Notes: generated by a model not told the origin, from the letters alone. Positions 17,737 to 27,399 are shown, counted from the stretch's first letter. The stretch is 64,000 bases of DNA from CAVYHX01 sp963768415 (GCA_963768415.1 CAVYHX010000026.1:1-64000); one strand, 5' to 3'. Numbers and translations are program-made.

Positions 17737-19596
17737 ATGATGAACAAGTACCCCATGTGGAAAAATGTTTTTATTGTGCTGGTGGTGGCAATCTGCTCGG
17801 TTTACGCGTTGCCCAACCTGTACGGTGAAGACCCGGCATTGCAAATCACTCCGGCACGTGCGGGTAAAATCGACAGCGCCGTGAAAGACACCTTAGCCGA
17901 CGCGCTCGACAAGGCCAGTCTCGCTGTCAAGGATATCGAGATCGATTCGAGACAGATCCTGGTGCGTTTTCCGGATACGGAAACCCAGCTCAAGGCGGTG
18001 GATTATGTCAAGGCCGCACTTGGCAAGGATTACGTCACTGCGCTTAACCTGGCGCCTGCGACCCCTGCGTGGCTGGAGAAATTGAATGCGCTGCCCATGT
18101 ATCTCGGGCTGGACCTGCGCGGCGGTGTGCACTTCCTGATGGAAGTGGATATGGATGCCGCCGTCAAGGGCGCCATCCAGCGTTACTCTGATGAGATGCG
18201 CAAGATGCTGCGCGATGACCGGATACGCTATGCCATGATCAGGGCCGAGGACAAGGGTAGCGCGTATCCTGTTCCGCAATGAAGAGGACCGTGCGAGGCG
18301 GGCTCGCCGCTGATTCGCAAGGAGTTGCCTGATCTGGTTATTGAAGAGCTGGATGACGGCGAGAGGTCCGGGCTGCTGGCTGGCCCCGGGGAGCAGGAGA
18401 TCCGTGAAATACGCAAATTTGCGCTGCAGCAGAATATTCTGACCCTGCGCAACCGCGTCAATGAACTGGGAGTGGCCGAGCCGGTCATTCAGCAACAGGG
18501 CGCACAGCGGATTGTGGTGCAATTGCCGGGTGTGCAGGATACAGCACAGGCAAAACGCATCCTTGGTGCGACAGCGACACTCGAGTACCGGGCCGTCGAT
18601 GTCGAGCACGACGTACAGCAGGCCCTGGCGGGTCAGGTGCCGGCAGGCTCAAGTTTGTACAAGGAACGTAACGGTAATCCGGTCCTGTTGAAGAAATCGA
18701 TCATTGCCACGGGTAATCAGATCATCAACGCCGCGGCCGGGTTTGACTCGCAAAGCGGCTCGCCCAATGTCACCGTTATGCTGGATGCCAAGGGTGCCCG
18801 CAGTATGCTGGACTTCACCAAGGAAAGTGTCGGCAAACCGATGGCAGTCGTGTTTATAGAAAACAAGACGGAAACCAGGATCGTCGACGGCAAGCCGGTA
18901 AAAACCTCTGTCAAGGTAGAGGAGGTTGTCAGTGTTGCCACCATCCGTGACGTATTCAGCAAGCGTTTCCAGACGACCGGCCTGGACAGTCCCGAGGAAG
19001 CGCATGAGCTGGCGCTGGTGCTGCGCTCGGGTGCGCTGGCTGCACCGATCGAGATCGTGGAAGAGCGCACTATCGGCCCGAGTCTCGGTAAAGACAATAT
19101 CGCGCAGGGATTTCGCTCGGTCATTATCGGCTTTTGCGCCGTACTGATTTTCATGGCGGTTTACTACCGTGTCTTCGGCCTGGTTGCAGATCTCGCCCTG
19201 ACTATCAACCTGGTGTTGATGGTGGCCATTCTGTCGATGTTACAGGCCACGCTGACCCTGCCGGGTATTGCCGGTATCGTGTTGACCGTGGGTATGGCAG
19301 TCGATGCCAATGTCCTGATCTTCGAGCGTATCCGTGAAGAACTGCGTAACGGCAATAGTCCGCAGGCCAGTATACAGGCGGGTTACGAGAAGGCATTCTC
19401 GACGATTGCCGACGCCAATATCACCACCCTGATAGCGGCAATCGTCTTGTTGAGCTACGGTACAGGACCCATCAAGGGTTTTGCTGTCACCCTTTCGATC
19501 GGCATTATGACGTCCATGTTTACTGCCATCATGGGCACGCGCGCAGTAATCAACCTCATCTATGGTGGCCGTCGAAGTGCGCGGCTTATGATCTGA
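17737..19596 (+). CDS. secD: protein translocase subunit SecD, frameshifted
   Basis: Proton-motive-force-driven export factor of the inner membrane. The N-terminal helix starts MNKYPMWKNVFIVLVVAI and continues YALPNLYGEDPALQI. The periplasmic part contains LGLDLRGGVHFLMEVD. The C-terminal membrane half has VLTVGMAVDANVLIFERIRE and FSTIADANITTLIAAIVL. An extra base near 18262 (AGCGCGT) and a missing base near 18295 throw the frame out for about 11 codons between two halves that are in the same frame. The intervening shifted reading is RILFRNEEDRA, plausible SecD sequence. SecD is near-essential, so a sequence error is likely. Confidence 0.94.
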
Positions 19597-19615
19597 TTGT
19601 CTGAAGGATACTAAT

Positions 19616-20554
19616 ATGCACCTGCTGAAAAACAAGCTGGCTATAGATTTCATGGGCAAGCGGCAAATCGCCCTCGTGCTCTCCGGCGTGATGCTGGTCA
19701 TCGCCATTGGCGCCATCGCTATGCGCGGACTGAATTTGGGGGTCGACTTTACCGGTGGAACGCTGGTGGAGGTTGGCTACCCTGCCGCCGTGGATCTGGA
19801 GTCCGTGCGCGGCGCCCTGTCGGGTAGTGTGCTGGGACAGACCCAGGCCCAGCATTTCGGCAGTTCACGCGAAGTCCTGATACGTATCGCGCCGCAGGAG
19901 GGCAAGGCGAGCGCGCAGCTCAGTGAAGACGTGCTATCCGCATTGCACCAGCAGGATCCGGCGGTGGAGATGCGGCGCGTGGAATTCGTTGGCCCCCAGG
20001 TCGGTGAGGAGCTGACGGAGCAGGGCGCCCTGGCGATGATCTATGCGCTCATCGGCATCCTGATATATATTATGGTGCGATTCCAGTGGCGGTTTGCGCC
20101 CGGCGCCGTCATCGCGCTGGTCCATGACGTCCTGTTCATTGTCGGCTTTTTCGCGCTGTTCCAGTTTGATTTCGACCTGACGGTGCTGGCGGCACTGCTG
20201 GCGGTTATCGGTTATTCACTCAATGACACCATCGTGGTTTTTGACCGCATCCGTGAAAACTTCCGCAGGATGCGCAAGGGTACGGCTGTTGATGTAGTGA
20301 ATACTTCAATCAATCAGACCCTGTCGCGGACCCTGATAACATCATTCACTACCTTGCTGGTGGTGGTTTCATTATTTATATTTGGCGGTGAAGTGATTCA
20401 TGGCTTTGCCCTGGCCCTGATTCTGGGTGTACTGGTGGGCACCTATTCCTCGATATATGTTGCCAGTACGGCTACCCTGGCGCTCGGCGTGAGCAAGGCG
20501 GATCTCATGCCGGTCAAGAAAGAGGGCGAGGGACAGGAAGAAAGCAGCGTCTAG
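19616..20554 (+). CDS. secF: protein translocase subunit SecF
   Basis: Partner of SecD, 312 residues. It has the N-terminal helix, periplasmic GVDFTGGTLVEVGYP, VEFVGPQVGEEL, and the SecF membrane motif LAVIGYSLNDTIVVFDRIRE. It ends in a charged tail (KKEGEGQEESSV). AAGGA lies before the ATG. It is 19 bp from secD in one operon and intact. Confidence 0.96.
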   Translation: MHLLKNKLAIDFMGKRQIALVLSGVMLVIAIGAIAMRGLNLGVDFTGGTLVEVGYPAAVDLESVRGALSGSVLGQTQAQHFGSSREVLIRIAPQEGKASAQLSEDVLSALHQQDPAVEMRRVEFVGPQVGEELTEQGALAMIYALIGILIYIMVRFQWRFAPGAVIALVHDVLFIVGFFALFQFDFDLTVLAALLAVIGYSLNDTIVVFDRIRENFRRMRKGTAVDVVNTSINQTLSRTLITSFTTLLVVVSLFIFGGEVIHGFALALILGVLVGTYSSIYVASTATLALGVSKADLMPVKKEGEGQEESSV

Positions 20555-20575
20555 AAGTTCTGCTGGATGCGGTTG

Positions 20576-20776
20576 TCAGGTTTTCCCGGCGGGGCGGGTG
20601 AAAGGAATGACGACTGCCGATTCCGGCGGGGTGCATTGACCTTTCTCGATGCTGATGACCTCCAGGTCCGCAGCATGGCAATAGCGGCAGGACTGGTGCG
20701 TGAACTCCGCCATGCCGGACAGGACGTCGTTCATTATTTGCTCCAGGGCACAGCCGTTTATTCTTTTCTTATTCAT
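20576..20776 (-). CDS. hypothetical small protein
   Basis: 66-residue frame, convergent with secF. It contains a CRYC pair and a further Cys (EKGQCTPP), which could be a weak metal site. There is no visible ribosome binding site and I do not recognise it. It may not be a gene. The remainder of the gap to suhB (20777-20982) holds nothing I can name. Confidence 0.25.
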   Translation of the reverse strand: MNKKRINGCALEQIMNDVLSGMAEFTHQSCRYCHAADLEVISIEKGQCTPPESAVVIPFTRPAGKT

Positions 20777-20982
20777 CGAGTTATTGATTGATTATAATCC
20801 TGTTTATTAAATGAGCAGGGCTGCGTCTGCGGCGGGCAGGTCCCTGCCGGGTTCATTGATTGCATCGGCTCCAGGGGGGTGAACTTGAACGGCTCTGCAG
20901 CGGCTGATGCAGGGATCCGGTTTGCGCGCTGCCGGCTGTCGATGCCCGCTGCCGGCAGCGGCCTATGAGACAGTATTCGGGA

Positions 20983-21783
20983 TCAGGCTTCGGTCAGGGC
21001 TGTGGTGACATGCGGGCGGATGGCCTTTAATAATTCGGCGAACAGCTTCGGGTTTGCGGCGACCAGGTGACCGCTTTCAAGATAATCATGGCCGCCGAGT
21101 AAATCACCGGATAAGCCGCCGGCTTCCTGGATGAGTAACACACCGGCCGCCATATCCCAGATATTCAGACCGATTTCCCAGAAACCATCGAGCCGGCCGC
21201 TGGCGACATAGGCGAGATCCAGCGCCGCCGAACCTGCGCGCCGGATACCGGCGGATTGCGGGAACAGGGTGCGGAACATCGCCAGATAGGTGTCCAGGTG
21301 TTGCTGCGCCTTGAACGGAAAACCGGTGCCCAGCAAGGCGCCATCCAGGGATTTGCGATTCGTGACGCGTATTCGCCGGTCATTCAGGTGGGCGCCGTCT
21401 CCGCGTGACGCGGTAAAAAGTTCCTGCCGCAGGGGATCGTAAACAACCCCCTGTTCCAGGCGCCCCTTGTGCCGCAGGGCGATAGATACGGCAAACTGCG
21501 GGAAGCCATGCAGGAAATTGGTGGTACCGTCCAGCGGATCAATGATCCACTGGTAGTCGCCACTACCCTGTTTGCCGCTTTCCTCGGCAAGAAACCCGTG
21601 GTCAGGATAGGCCTTGTGAAGTATACCGATGATTTCCCGCTCGGCCTGCCGGTCAACGTCGGTGACGAAATCATTCCGGGCCTTGGTGTGCACGTTAAGG
21701 CTGTCCAGTCGTCCGAGGTTGCGGATGATGACATTACCTGCGCTGCGGGCTGCGCGTACCGCCATATTGAGCATGGGTTGCAT
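20983..21783 (-). CDS. suhB: inositol-1-monophosphatase SuhB
   Basis: Mg-dependent phosphatase. In E. coli SuhB also joins rRNA antitermination complexes. 266 residues, usual length. Metal and active-site blocks: FLAEESG (Glu), IIDPLDGTTNFLHGFPQFAVS (DxxDGT) and WDMAAGVLLIQEAGG (WDxAAG). Begins MQPMLNMAVRAARSAGN. Confidence 0.95.
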   Translation of the reverse strand: MQPMLNMAVRAARSAGNVIIRNLGRLDSLNVHTKARNDFVTDVDRQAEREIIGILHKAYPDHGFLAEESGKQGSGDYQWIIDPLDGTTNFLHGFPQFAVSIALRHKGRLEQGVVYDPLRQELFTASRGDGAHLNDRRIRVTNRKSLDGALLGTGFPFKAQQHLDTYLAMFRTLFPQSAGIRRAGSAALDLAYVASGRLDGFWEIGLNIWDMAAGVLLIQEAGGLSGDLLGGHDYLESGHLVAANPKLFAELLKAIRPHVTTALTEA

Positions 21784-21894
21784 GATGTGTGCCTGCGTGG
21801 AATTAGCCGGAAAACGGGGGGCGAATCATACCAGAGTGCTGCTGCTGGCGGAATGCAGCAAGCAACCGGGGAGCCGGACTGGCGCGATCTGTGA

Positions 21895-22218
21895 CTAGTG
21901 CTTCGACTTCTTGTTGCGATATTTATCCCGCAGGCGCTTGCGTTCCTCGGGAGTCATTTTTTCATACTGATCATGTTTGCGTTTGACGGCCTGACGCTTT
22001 TCAGGGGGCAGGTCGAGATAGCGTTGTGCGCCCTGCCGCAGTTTTTCCTGCTCGCCGGGCTGAATGGCGGACCAGTTGTGCCGGTAGTTGTGCAGGGCAT
22101 TTTGTTCTTCCCGGCTAAGGGCATCCCAGGAGATGCCGTCGCGGGCGCTGGCCGGCAGTGCCGTACTTGCCAGCATCACGGTCAGAAGCATCAATCGCAG
22201 TGCAGTGGTAGCAGTCAT
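21895..22218 (-). CDS. DUF3106 family exported protein
   Basis: 107 residues from ATG 22216-22218, with a signal peptide (LRLMLLTVMLASTALPASA). The family signature follows: ISWDALSREEQNAL, WSAIQPGEQEKLRQGAQRYL, LPPEKRQAVKRKHDQYEKMT and PEERKRLRDKYR, a highly charged helical protein. One nucleotide separates it from the anti-sigma gene upstream, so it is the last gene of a sigma/anti-sigma operon. Function unknown; the context suggests envelope stress or regulation. Confidence 0.75.
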   Translation of the reverse strand: MTATTALRLMLLTVMLASTALPASARDGISWDALSREEQNALHNYRHNWSAIQPGEQEKLRQGAQRYLDLPPEKRQAVKRKHDQYEKMTPEERKRLRDKYRNKKSKH

Positions 22219-22219
22219 C

Positions 22220-22684
22220 TCAGGTGTTATTCGGATTGGTCCCGGAGCTGGCAGGGCCTTCTTCCTGATTGGCGAGCCAGAGATAAAAATCGAGATCTTC
22301 ATACAGGTCCGGCGCCGGTTCGGTATTTTGGGCCGTTAATTGCGGCGGGGACTCCGATCCGGGTTGCAGCGACCAGAGTCCGGCGGATACTGCAATCAGC
22401 AGCACTGCAGCGGTAGCATAGGCTGCCAAGGCCGGAGTCCGGTGCGACTGGACGTTCAGGGCCTGTTTGCGCGCGCGCTGCAGTTCATTGCGGATTGTGT
22501 GCGGTTCCAGGCTGGGTCCCAGCGCCTGCGGCGCCAGTTGATGCCAGTTGTCAAACCGGGCCTGGCAGGCGCGGCAGCTGGCAAGGTGGCTTTCCAGGGC
22601 AGCCCTGGCATCCGCCTGATCATCCAGCAGACCGGCGCGCAGACGATCGAGCAATTCAGTATCAGGATGTTGCTGGTTGTGCAT
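22220..22684 (-). CDS. putative anti-sigma factor, zinc-finger type
   Basis: 154 residues. The N-terminal part has the zinc-binding pattern HLASCRACQ (HxxxCxxC) typical of ZAS anti-sigma domains. A single transmembrane helix follows (ALAAYATAAVLLIAVSAGLW), then a short acidic tail. The start ATG 22682-22684 is inside the end of the sigma gene (23-bp overlap), which is the usual coupling of a sigma with its anti-sigma. The role is inferred from domain and position. Confidence 0.75.
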   Translation of the reverse strand: MHNQQHPDTELLDRLRAGLLDDQADARAALESHLASCRACQARFDNWHQLAPQALGPSLEPHTIRNELQRARKQALNVQSHRTPALAAYATAAVLLIAVSAGLWSLQPGSESPPQLTAQNTEPAPDLYEDLDFYLWLANQEEGPASSGTNPNNT

Positions 22685-23264
22685 GCTCCCAAACCTCCGC
22701 CAGTTGTATACGCAGTTCGCGCAGGGCGCGAAAATGGTGCTGCTTGACACTGTTTTCTGAACAACCCAGTGTTTCTGATGTTTCCTTGATACTCATACCG
22801 CGCCATTCCCGCAGGATAAAGACCTGGCGCTGGCGTCCGGAAAGCGCCTGCAGCGCCTCCGTGACCTTGGTGCGCAACTCTTCCGCCACAATCTCGACCT
22901 CGGGGGCGGTGATGCCATCCGCGCGCGCGACCGCCGGCACTTCATATTCCGTGGTCGACTGACCGTCATCCGGGTCGGGCCGGAACAGCCCGGTGAGTGA
23001 AACCAGTTTATGTTTGCCCTGTTCAATCATGCGCCGCCGCCGGTGATCATTGATTTTGCTGTTCAGTACGGTGCGGAACAGGGGCGGCCACTCGTGTTCC
23101 GGCTTGTTGCGATAGTATTCAACAAAGCGCAGCATTGCATCCTGCACGGCATCCTGCGCTGTATCGCGATCCCACAGTGCAGCATAGGCTACGTAAAAGG
23201 CTTTTTCCTCGGCGCTTGCCAGGAATGCCTCGAGTGCGGTGTTGTTCTGCTTGTCAATCGTCAA
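22662..23264 (-). CDS. ECF-like RNA polymerase sigma factor
   Basis: Sigma-70 family, regions 2 and 4 only. Region 2: DTAQDAVQDAMLRFVEYY and WPPLFRTVLNSKINDHRRRR. Region 4: ALSGRQRQVFILREWRGMSI and KETSETLGCSENSVKQHHFR. I choose a TTG start at 23262-23264 (LTIDKQNNTALEAFLAS), because the longer frame from ATG 23381 adds 39 residues unlike the family. First gene of an operon with an anti-sigma factor and a DUF3106 protein. The target regulon cannot be told. Confidence 0.85.
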   Translation of the reverse strand: MTIDKQNNTALEAFLASAEEKAFYVAYAALWDRDTAQDAVQDAMLRFVEYYRNKPEHEWPPLFRTVLNSKINDHRRRRMIEQGKHKLVSLTGLFRPDPDDGQSTTEYEVPAVARADGITAPEVEIVAEELRTKVTEALQALSGRQRQVFILREWRGMSIKETSETLGCSENSVKQHHFRALRELRIQLAEVWEHAQPATS

Positions 23265-23450
23265 GGCAGATTCCGGTTGTGTCGCAGCTTTATGCGCGGA
23301 GTGTATTGTGGCTGGCAGCAAGCTGTCATGGGTGTATAGCGTAGCGCCAGGCCTTTTCTGGATTATCGATGCCGCAGTCACAGTCCACCTGCCCGTACCC
23401 CGGATGGGTTAATTATACCTGAACCCATCCCGGCCCGACGCCCGGATCTC

Positions 23451-23726
23451 CTAGCGGTAGTGCCTGGCATGACGGTCATGATGACGCTTGTGGTGGTGGC
23501 CATGATGCCGGTGATGACGTTTTCCGTGATGTCTGCGCTCATGTCGATATCGATGACTGTAACGCGGCTCGTCATACTCGTATAAGTAGCTGATCCGGCC
23601 CGGGTGGTAGTCATAATCATAGTGAATCACCGCTATGTGGCTATCGGCAGCGTTCGCGGCCCGGGTAATACCCAGGCAGATGCCTGCGGCGAGTAGTGTC
23701 GTCAAAATCAGCGGTCTGGTATTCAT
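23451..23726 (-). CDS. His/Arg-rich small exported protein
   Basis: 91 residues. A signal peptide (LILTTLLAAGICLGITRAANA) is followed by a Tyr/Asp-rich stretch (VIHYDYDYHPGRISYLYEYD). The tail is almost all His, Arg and Lys (HHGKRHHRHHGHHHKRHH). The His density suggests transition-metal binding in the periplasm, and the gene lies 1 kb from copper-delivery genes. I do not recognise a family. Confidence 0.55.
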   Translation of the reverse strand: MNTRPLILTTLLAAGICLGITRAANAADSHIAVIHYDYDYHPGRISYLYEYDEPRYSHRYRHERRHHGKRHHRHHGHHHKRHHDRHARHYR

Positions 23727-23795
23727 ATCCCTGGCTCCGGTAAATGTCTCGTATACCGGTTAACGCGGAGCCGGCTGTTTGGTTAACAGCGCGTA

Positions 23796-24681
23796 TCAGT
23801 GGTGCATGGTGCCGATGGTCTGACCGACCCTCACGGGCGCCCCTGCCGTCAGGGATTTTGCCCATTCGATCCGGCCGTGCCCGTAGAGCAGGATCACGGT
23901 TGACCCCATGTTGAAGCGGCCCATTTCAGCGCCACGATGCAACTCCAGCGGCGCTGTGCCGGGCTGGCCGAACTGCCCGGTCACAATGGATTTACCCTGC
24001 TGCGGGTTGACCACGCCGGCCCACACGGTCTCCATGCAGGAGACAAAAATGGCACCGACCAGGACCACTGCCATGGGCCCGGCGGCGGTATCGAACAGAG
24101 TGACCAGCCGTTCATTGCGCGTGAACAGACCCGGTATCGCGCGCGTCGTGTGGGGCGCCACGCTGTACAGTCTGCCGGGTATATAGATCGTTTCGAGCAG
24201 CTGGCCGTCGGCAGGCATGTGAATGCGGTGATAATCCCGGGGTGAGAGATACAGGGTGGCGAAGTTGCCGTCAGTAAACCTGGCTGCCCGTTCGTCACCG
24301 CCGCCAAGCAGGGCTGTGAGTGAGTAATCCCGGCCCTTGGCCTGGAGCAGGCGCCCCCGTGAGATTAGCGCCGGCCGCACTGACACAGCCATCAACCGGG
24401 CTCGCGACGGCCCGGTTATCCGCGGGCGGCGGACGACTGCCAGGCTGCAGCGCGCGCGTGAAAAAACTGTTGAAATCGGGATAGTCCCGGTAATCAGGCG
24501 TGGCAGCCTCCGCCATATCGACCCGGAAGTGCCAGATAAACAGGCGCATTAACGAGTTTTTCCAGAATGGCAATTTCCAGCGTGTGGCCCGACGCACCGC
24601 ACCGGAGAGCAGGTGATGGGGCAGCAGGGCCAGTAGCCACGACTTCAACAGGTCCAGCAGGCTGGCATTGGCGGCAGACAT
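23796..24681 (-). CDS. psd: phosphatidylserine decarboxylase Psd, frameshifted
   Basis: Makes phosphatidylethanolamine at the inner membrane. It is a proenzyme that cleaves itself to create a pyruvoyl group. N-terminal part: LLPHHLLSGAVRRATRW and YPDFNSFFTRALQPGSRP, then the conserved VASPVDGCVSAAG. C-terminal part: RDYHRIHMPADGQL, then FNMGSTVILLYG. This is the LGST-type cleavage site, with Met for Leu. An extra base near 24370 shifts the frame directly after the SPVDG motif. Removing it gives the usual length of about 295 residues. Confidence 0.9.
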
Positions 24682-24698
24682 ATGAATGACCCGGTGTA

Positions 24699-25163
24699 TT
24701 AATGATGGTGATGATGTGCAGCGCCCGCGCCGGTCATGCGTTGCACCGGTGCGCTGATACGCAGACAGCCGCCCGCGCTGTCCTCGAGATCCAGCGTGAC
24801 GCTGTCCCCGTCACTGAGTGGCTGATGCGGGTTGATCAGCATCAGATGCAGGCCGCCCGGTTCGAGCACCCGCCGCTCGTGCGCCGGCACTTCGAGCTGC
24901 TCGACAGGTGTCATCCGGGCGACACCGTCCTCAACCACGGTCCGGTGCAGTTCTGCCGCTGCAAAATCGGGGCTGCTGACACCCGTCACCCGGATCGATT
25001 TCCCGCTCGTATTGATGAGCGTCATGTAGCCGGCGAGCACCGCGGCGGTCGGTGGTGCTTCCCGAATGCGGGCATTTTCGACCGTCAGGCCGGTAATGCT
25101 GTCGTCAGCCAGCACCTGGCAGCAGGACAAGAACAGGATCAGGCTGGCGGCCAAACGGTTCAC
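24699..25163 (-). CDS. copper chaperone PCu(A)C family
   Basis: Periplasmic copper(I) carrier for building cytochrome oxidase. 154 residues with signal peptide (LAASLILFLSCCQVLA). The copper-binding His/Met set is present: ELHRT, then ARMTPVEQLEVPAHE, then GGLHLMLI (HxM). The chain ends in a natural His tail (AAHHHHH), which could add metal binding. The start is GTG, overlapping the stop of the upstream Sco gene by four bases. The pairing with Sco supports CuA-site assembly. Confidence 0.9.
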   Translation of the reverse strand: MNRLAASLILFLSCCQVLADDSITGLTVENARIREAPPTAAVLAGYMTLINTSGKSIRVTGVSSPDFAAAELHRTVVEDGVARMTPVEQLEVPAHERRVLEPGGLHLMLINPHQPLSDGDSVTLDLEDSAGGCLRISAPVQRMTGAGAAHHHHH

Positions 25164-25816
25164 TGCGCATCCCGGTATGCCTGCAGCATACGGCGAAAAT
25201 CGCTCGTAATCGTCTCCGCCGACAACGGCGGGCTGAAGACGGCATGATAGCGGCCATCCGGATCGAACAGCAGGACGCTGGCGGTGTGATCCATCAGATA
25301 CCCGGTCGCATCATCCCCGGGTTGTACCTTGAGATACATGATGCCCAGTTCCCGTGTGAATTGCTCCAGTGCGGCGTTCGATCCGGTGACGCCGATAAAT
25401 TCGCCGTTGAAGTAGGCAACGAAGCGGGCCAGTGATTCGGGCGTGTCGCGTTCCGGATCAACCGAGATGAAGATAAAGCGGATATTATCGGCCGTATCCT
25501 GAAAACGCTGTGCCACGCTGTTCAACACGGACAGCGTAGTGGGGCATACATCCGGACAATGGGTGTATCCAAAAAACAGGAATGACCAGTTGCCGTGCAG
25601 GCTGGTGTTGGTGAACGGCTTGTTGTTGTGATCAATCAGGTTAAAGGCCGGGATTTGCCGGGGACTCGGAAAGCGGGTTGCATCCAGACCAGTCAGGTCG
25701 GGCTCGTTGCGGAGCAGCAGTTTTGCCGACCACAGGCCGGCAGCCATTGCCAATGCGGCTATAATCACGGCGGCCAGCAAGCGGCTGGCCCAGACAGTTT
25801 TTGCTTTTCTGACCAT
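25160..25816 (-). CDS. SCO1/SenC copper-delivery thioredoxin-fold protein
   Basis: Membrane-anchored periplasmic protein needed to assemble the CuA centre of cytochrome c oxidase. 218 residues from ATG 25814-25816: N-terminal helix (LLAAVIIAALAMAAGLW), FLFFGYTHCPDVCPTTL with the CxxxC copper site, ISVDPERDTPE, and the third ligand in YLMDHTAS. The longer upstream open frame is not family-like. It is in operon with PCu(A)C. Confidence 0.94.
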   Translation of the reverse strand: MVRKAKTVWASRLLAAVIIAALAMAAGLWSAKLLLRNEPDLTGLDATRFPSPRQIPAFNLIDHNNKPFTNTSLHGNWSFLFFGYTHCPDVCPTTLSVLNSVAQRFQDTADNIRFIFISVDPERDTPESLARFVAYFNGEFIGVTGSNAALEQFTRELGIMYLKVQPGDDATGYLMDHTASVLLFDPDGRYHAVFSPPLSAETITSDFRRMLQAYRDAQ

Positions 25817-25893
25817 AGGGTGATTATTCCATAGTGTCACGCCAGGTTCACCATAACTGTCGCAATCGAAACCGAGGAAAACAGGGAAACCAG

Positions 25894-26847
25894 ATGCCGG
25901 AATCACTGAAGACTGCGCGGGATTATATCCATTGGGGCGCCGAATTGTTCGCGCAGGCAGGTCTTGTCTTCGGTCACGGCACCGATAACGCGCTCGATGA
26001 AGCGGCCAGCCTGGTGTTATTCGCCCTGGATATCGACTATGAGCAGCCGGATGCGGTCCTGGATAATGCACTGGAACCCGGGGCAGGGTTGCGGGTCAGG
26101 GAGTTGCTCGAGCGCCGTGTCAGCACCGGTAAACCGGCTGCCTACCTGACGCATGTGGGATGGTTTGCCGGCCTGCCTTTTTACGTGGATGAGCGCGTAC
26201 TCGTGCCGCGCTCGCCGATCGCCGAACTGATACGCGCACAGTTCAGCCCGTGGATTGACCCGAAGCGCGTGCTGCAGGTGCTGGATCTCGCCACCGGCTG
26301 CGGTTGTATTGGCATAGCCTGCGCCTGTGCATTCCCGGACGCACGCGTGGATGTCAGCGATGTATCTGCCGATGCACTGGATGTAGTGCGCGAAAATATC
26401 AAACGGCATAATCTGGCGGGGCGGGTACGGGCGCTGGCAGCGGATGTCTTTACGACCCTGCCGGTGCAGGCGTATGACATTATCGTCTCGAATCCGCCCT
26501 ATGTGCCGCTGGCCGAGGTGCAGCGGCTCCCGCAGGAATACCGGCACGAGCCGGTGGCCGGGCTCGCTGCCGGTGCTGATGGCCTTGATATCGTGGTCCG
26601 GATACTGGCCGGTGCAGCCGACTATATTGCAGAAAACGGTATTCTGGTCGTCGAGGTCGGTCTGAGTCAGGCAGCCCTGGTGGCGCTGTTTCCCCGGGTA
26701 CCGTTCCTGTGGCTGGAATTCGAGCACGGCGGAGAAGGGGTGTTTTTGCTGGACGCCGCCCAGCTGCAGGCATATCGGGAGGAATTCAGGGACGTCGCAT
26801 GCCGGCGTCCGGATCCGAAAACCGCAACCATGAAGGTAAAACCATAG
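25894..26847 (+). CDS. prmB: ribosomal protein L3 N5-glutamine methyltransferase PrmB
   Basis: SAM-dependent methylation of a glutamine in L3. 317 residues from ATG 25894: SAM motif VLDLATGCGCIGIACA, acidic loop VDVSDVSADALDVV, and the catalytic NPPY in DIIVSNPPYVPLAEV followed by LPQEYRHEP, the PrmB rather than PrmC version. Divergent from sco with a short shared promoter region. Confidence 0.94.
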   Translation: MPESLKTARDYIHWGAELFAQAGLVFGHGTDNALDEAASLVLFALDIDYEQPDAVLDNALEPGAGLRVRELLERRVSTGKPAAYLTHVGWFAGLPFYVDERVLVPRSPIAELIRAQFSPWIDPKRVLQVLDLATGCGCIGIACACAFPDARVDVSDVSADALDVVRENIKRHNLAGRVRALAADVFTTLPVQAYDIIVSNPPYVPLAEVQRLPQEYRHEPVAGLAAGADGLDIVVRILAGAADYIAENGILVVEVGLSQAALVALFPRVPFLWLEFEHGGEGVFLLDAAQLQAYREEFRDVACRRPDPKTATMKVKP

Positions 26848-27165
26848 ATGGGAACGCAAGCACGAACCCCGGAGGAATACGCCGGACAGGTGGACCAGGT
26901 CATTTTCGAGCTGGAGGATTACCTGAAGTCGATCGGTTTCGACGTCAATGAGATCGAGACCAGTCCGGCCTATCTGAAAGTCCTGTTACGGGAGATGCGG
27001 GAATTGCGGCAGTCGATGACTGACGGCAGTTATATGTTCGGGCGCAGTGATTTGCCGTTTATGCGTATTGTCAAACAGCACAACGACAGTGACCTGCCGT
27101 TTATCAGGTTGTTTTACCAGATTAACCAGACTCACAAGGAGGGTCTGGACACGCAGGCGGACTGA
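26848..27165 (+). CDS. conserved-looking hypothetical protein
   Basis: 105 residues, starting immediately after the prmB stop, so co-translated with it. Predicted mostly helical and soluble, with repeated phrases SDLPFMRIVKQHNDSDLP and FIRLFYQINQTH. I do not recognise a family. The tight coupling and full-length coding character argue that it is real. Confidence 0.6.
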   Translation: MGTQARTPEEYAGQVDQVIFELEDYLKSIGFDVNEIETSPAYLKVLLREMRELRQSMTDGSYMFGRSDLPFMRIVKQHNDSDLPFIRLFYQINQTHKEGLDTQAD

Positions 27166-27198
27166 CAGGTCTGCCGGCGCCCGGGGCAGCGTACCCGG

Positions 27199-27399
27199 TC
27201 AGATCTTGGGGCGATATATCAGGCCGGGGCGGATTAACAGTTCATCCTTGCCCAGTTGATCCAGCGGAAATTCCCCATCGATACAGTTTGCTATGCGATC
27301 GAATACGTAGATGCCGTCGCGCGCTTCTATGGTCTTGTAGATGGGATGTCCGAGATGGCTGCCGACCTGCATGTTACGGTTCATTAGTGCGTTTGCCAC
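27199..27399 (-). CDS. small hypothetical protein
   Basis: 66 residues, GTG start with AAGGAG eight bases upstream, a good translation signal. Soluble and compact (IYKTIEARDGIYVFDRIANC, then LLIRPGLIYRP). It opposes aroC, whose long upstream frame extension runs through it. Family not recognised. Confidence 0.5.
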   Translation of the reverse strand: MANALMNRNMQVGSHLGHPIYKTIEARDGIYVFDRIANCIDGEFPLDQLGKDELLIRPGLIYRPKI

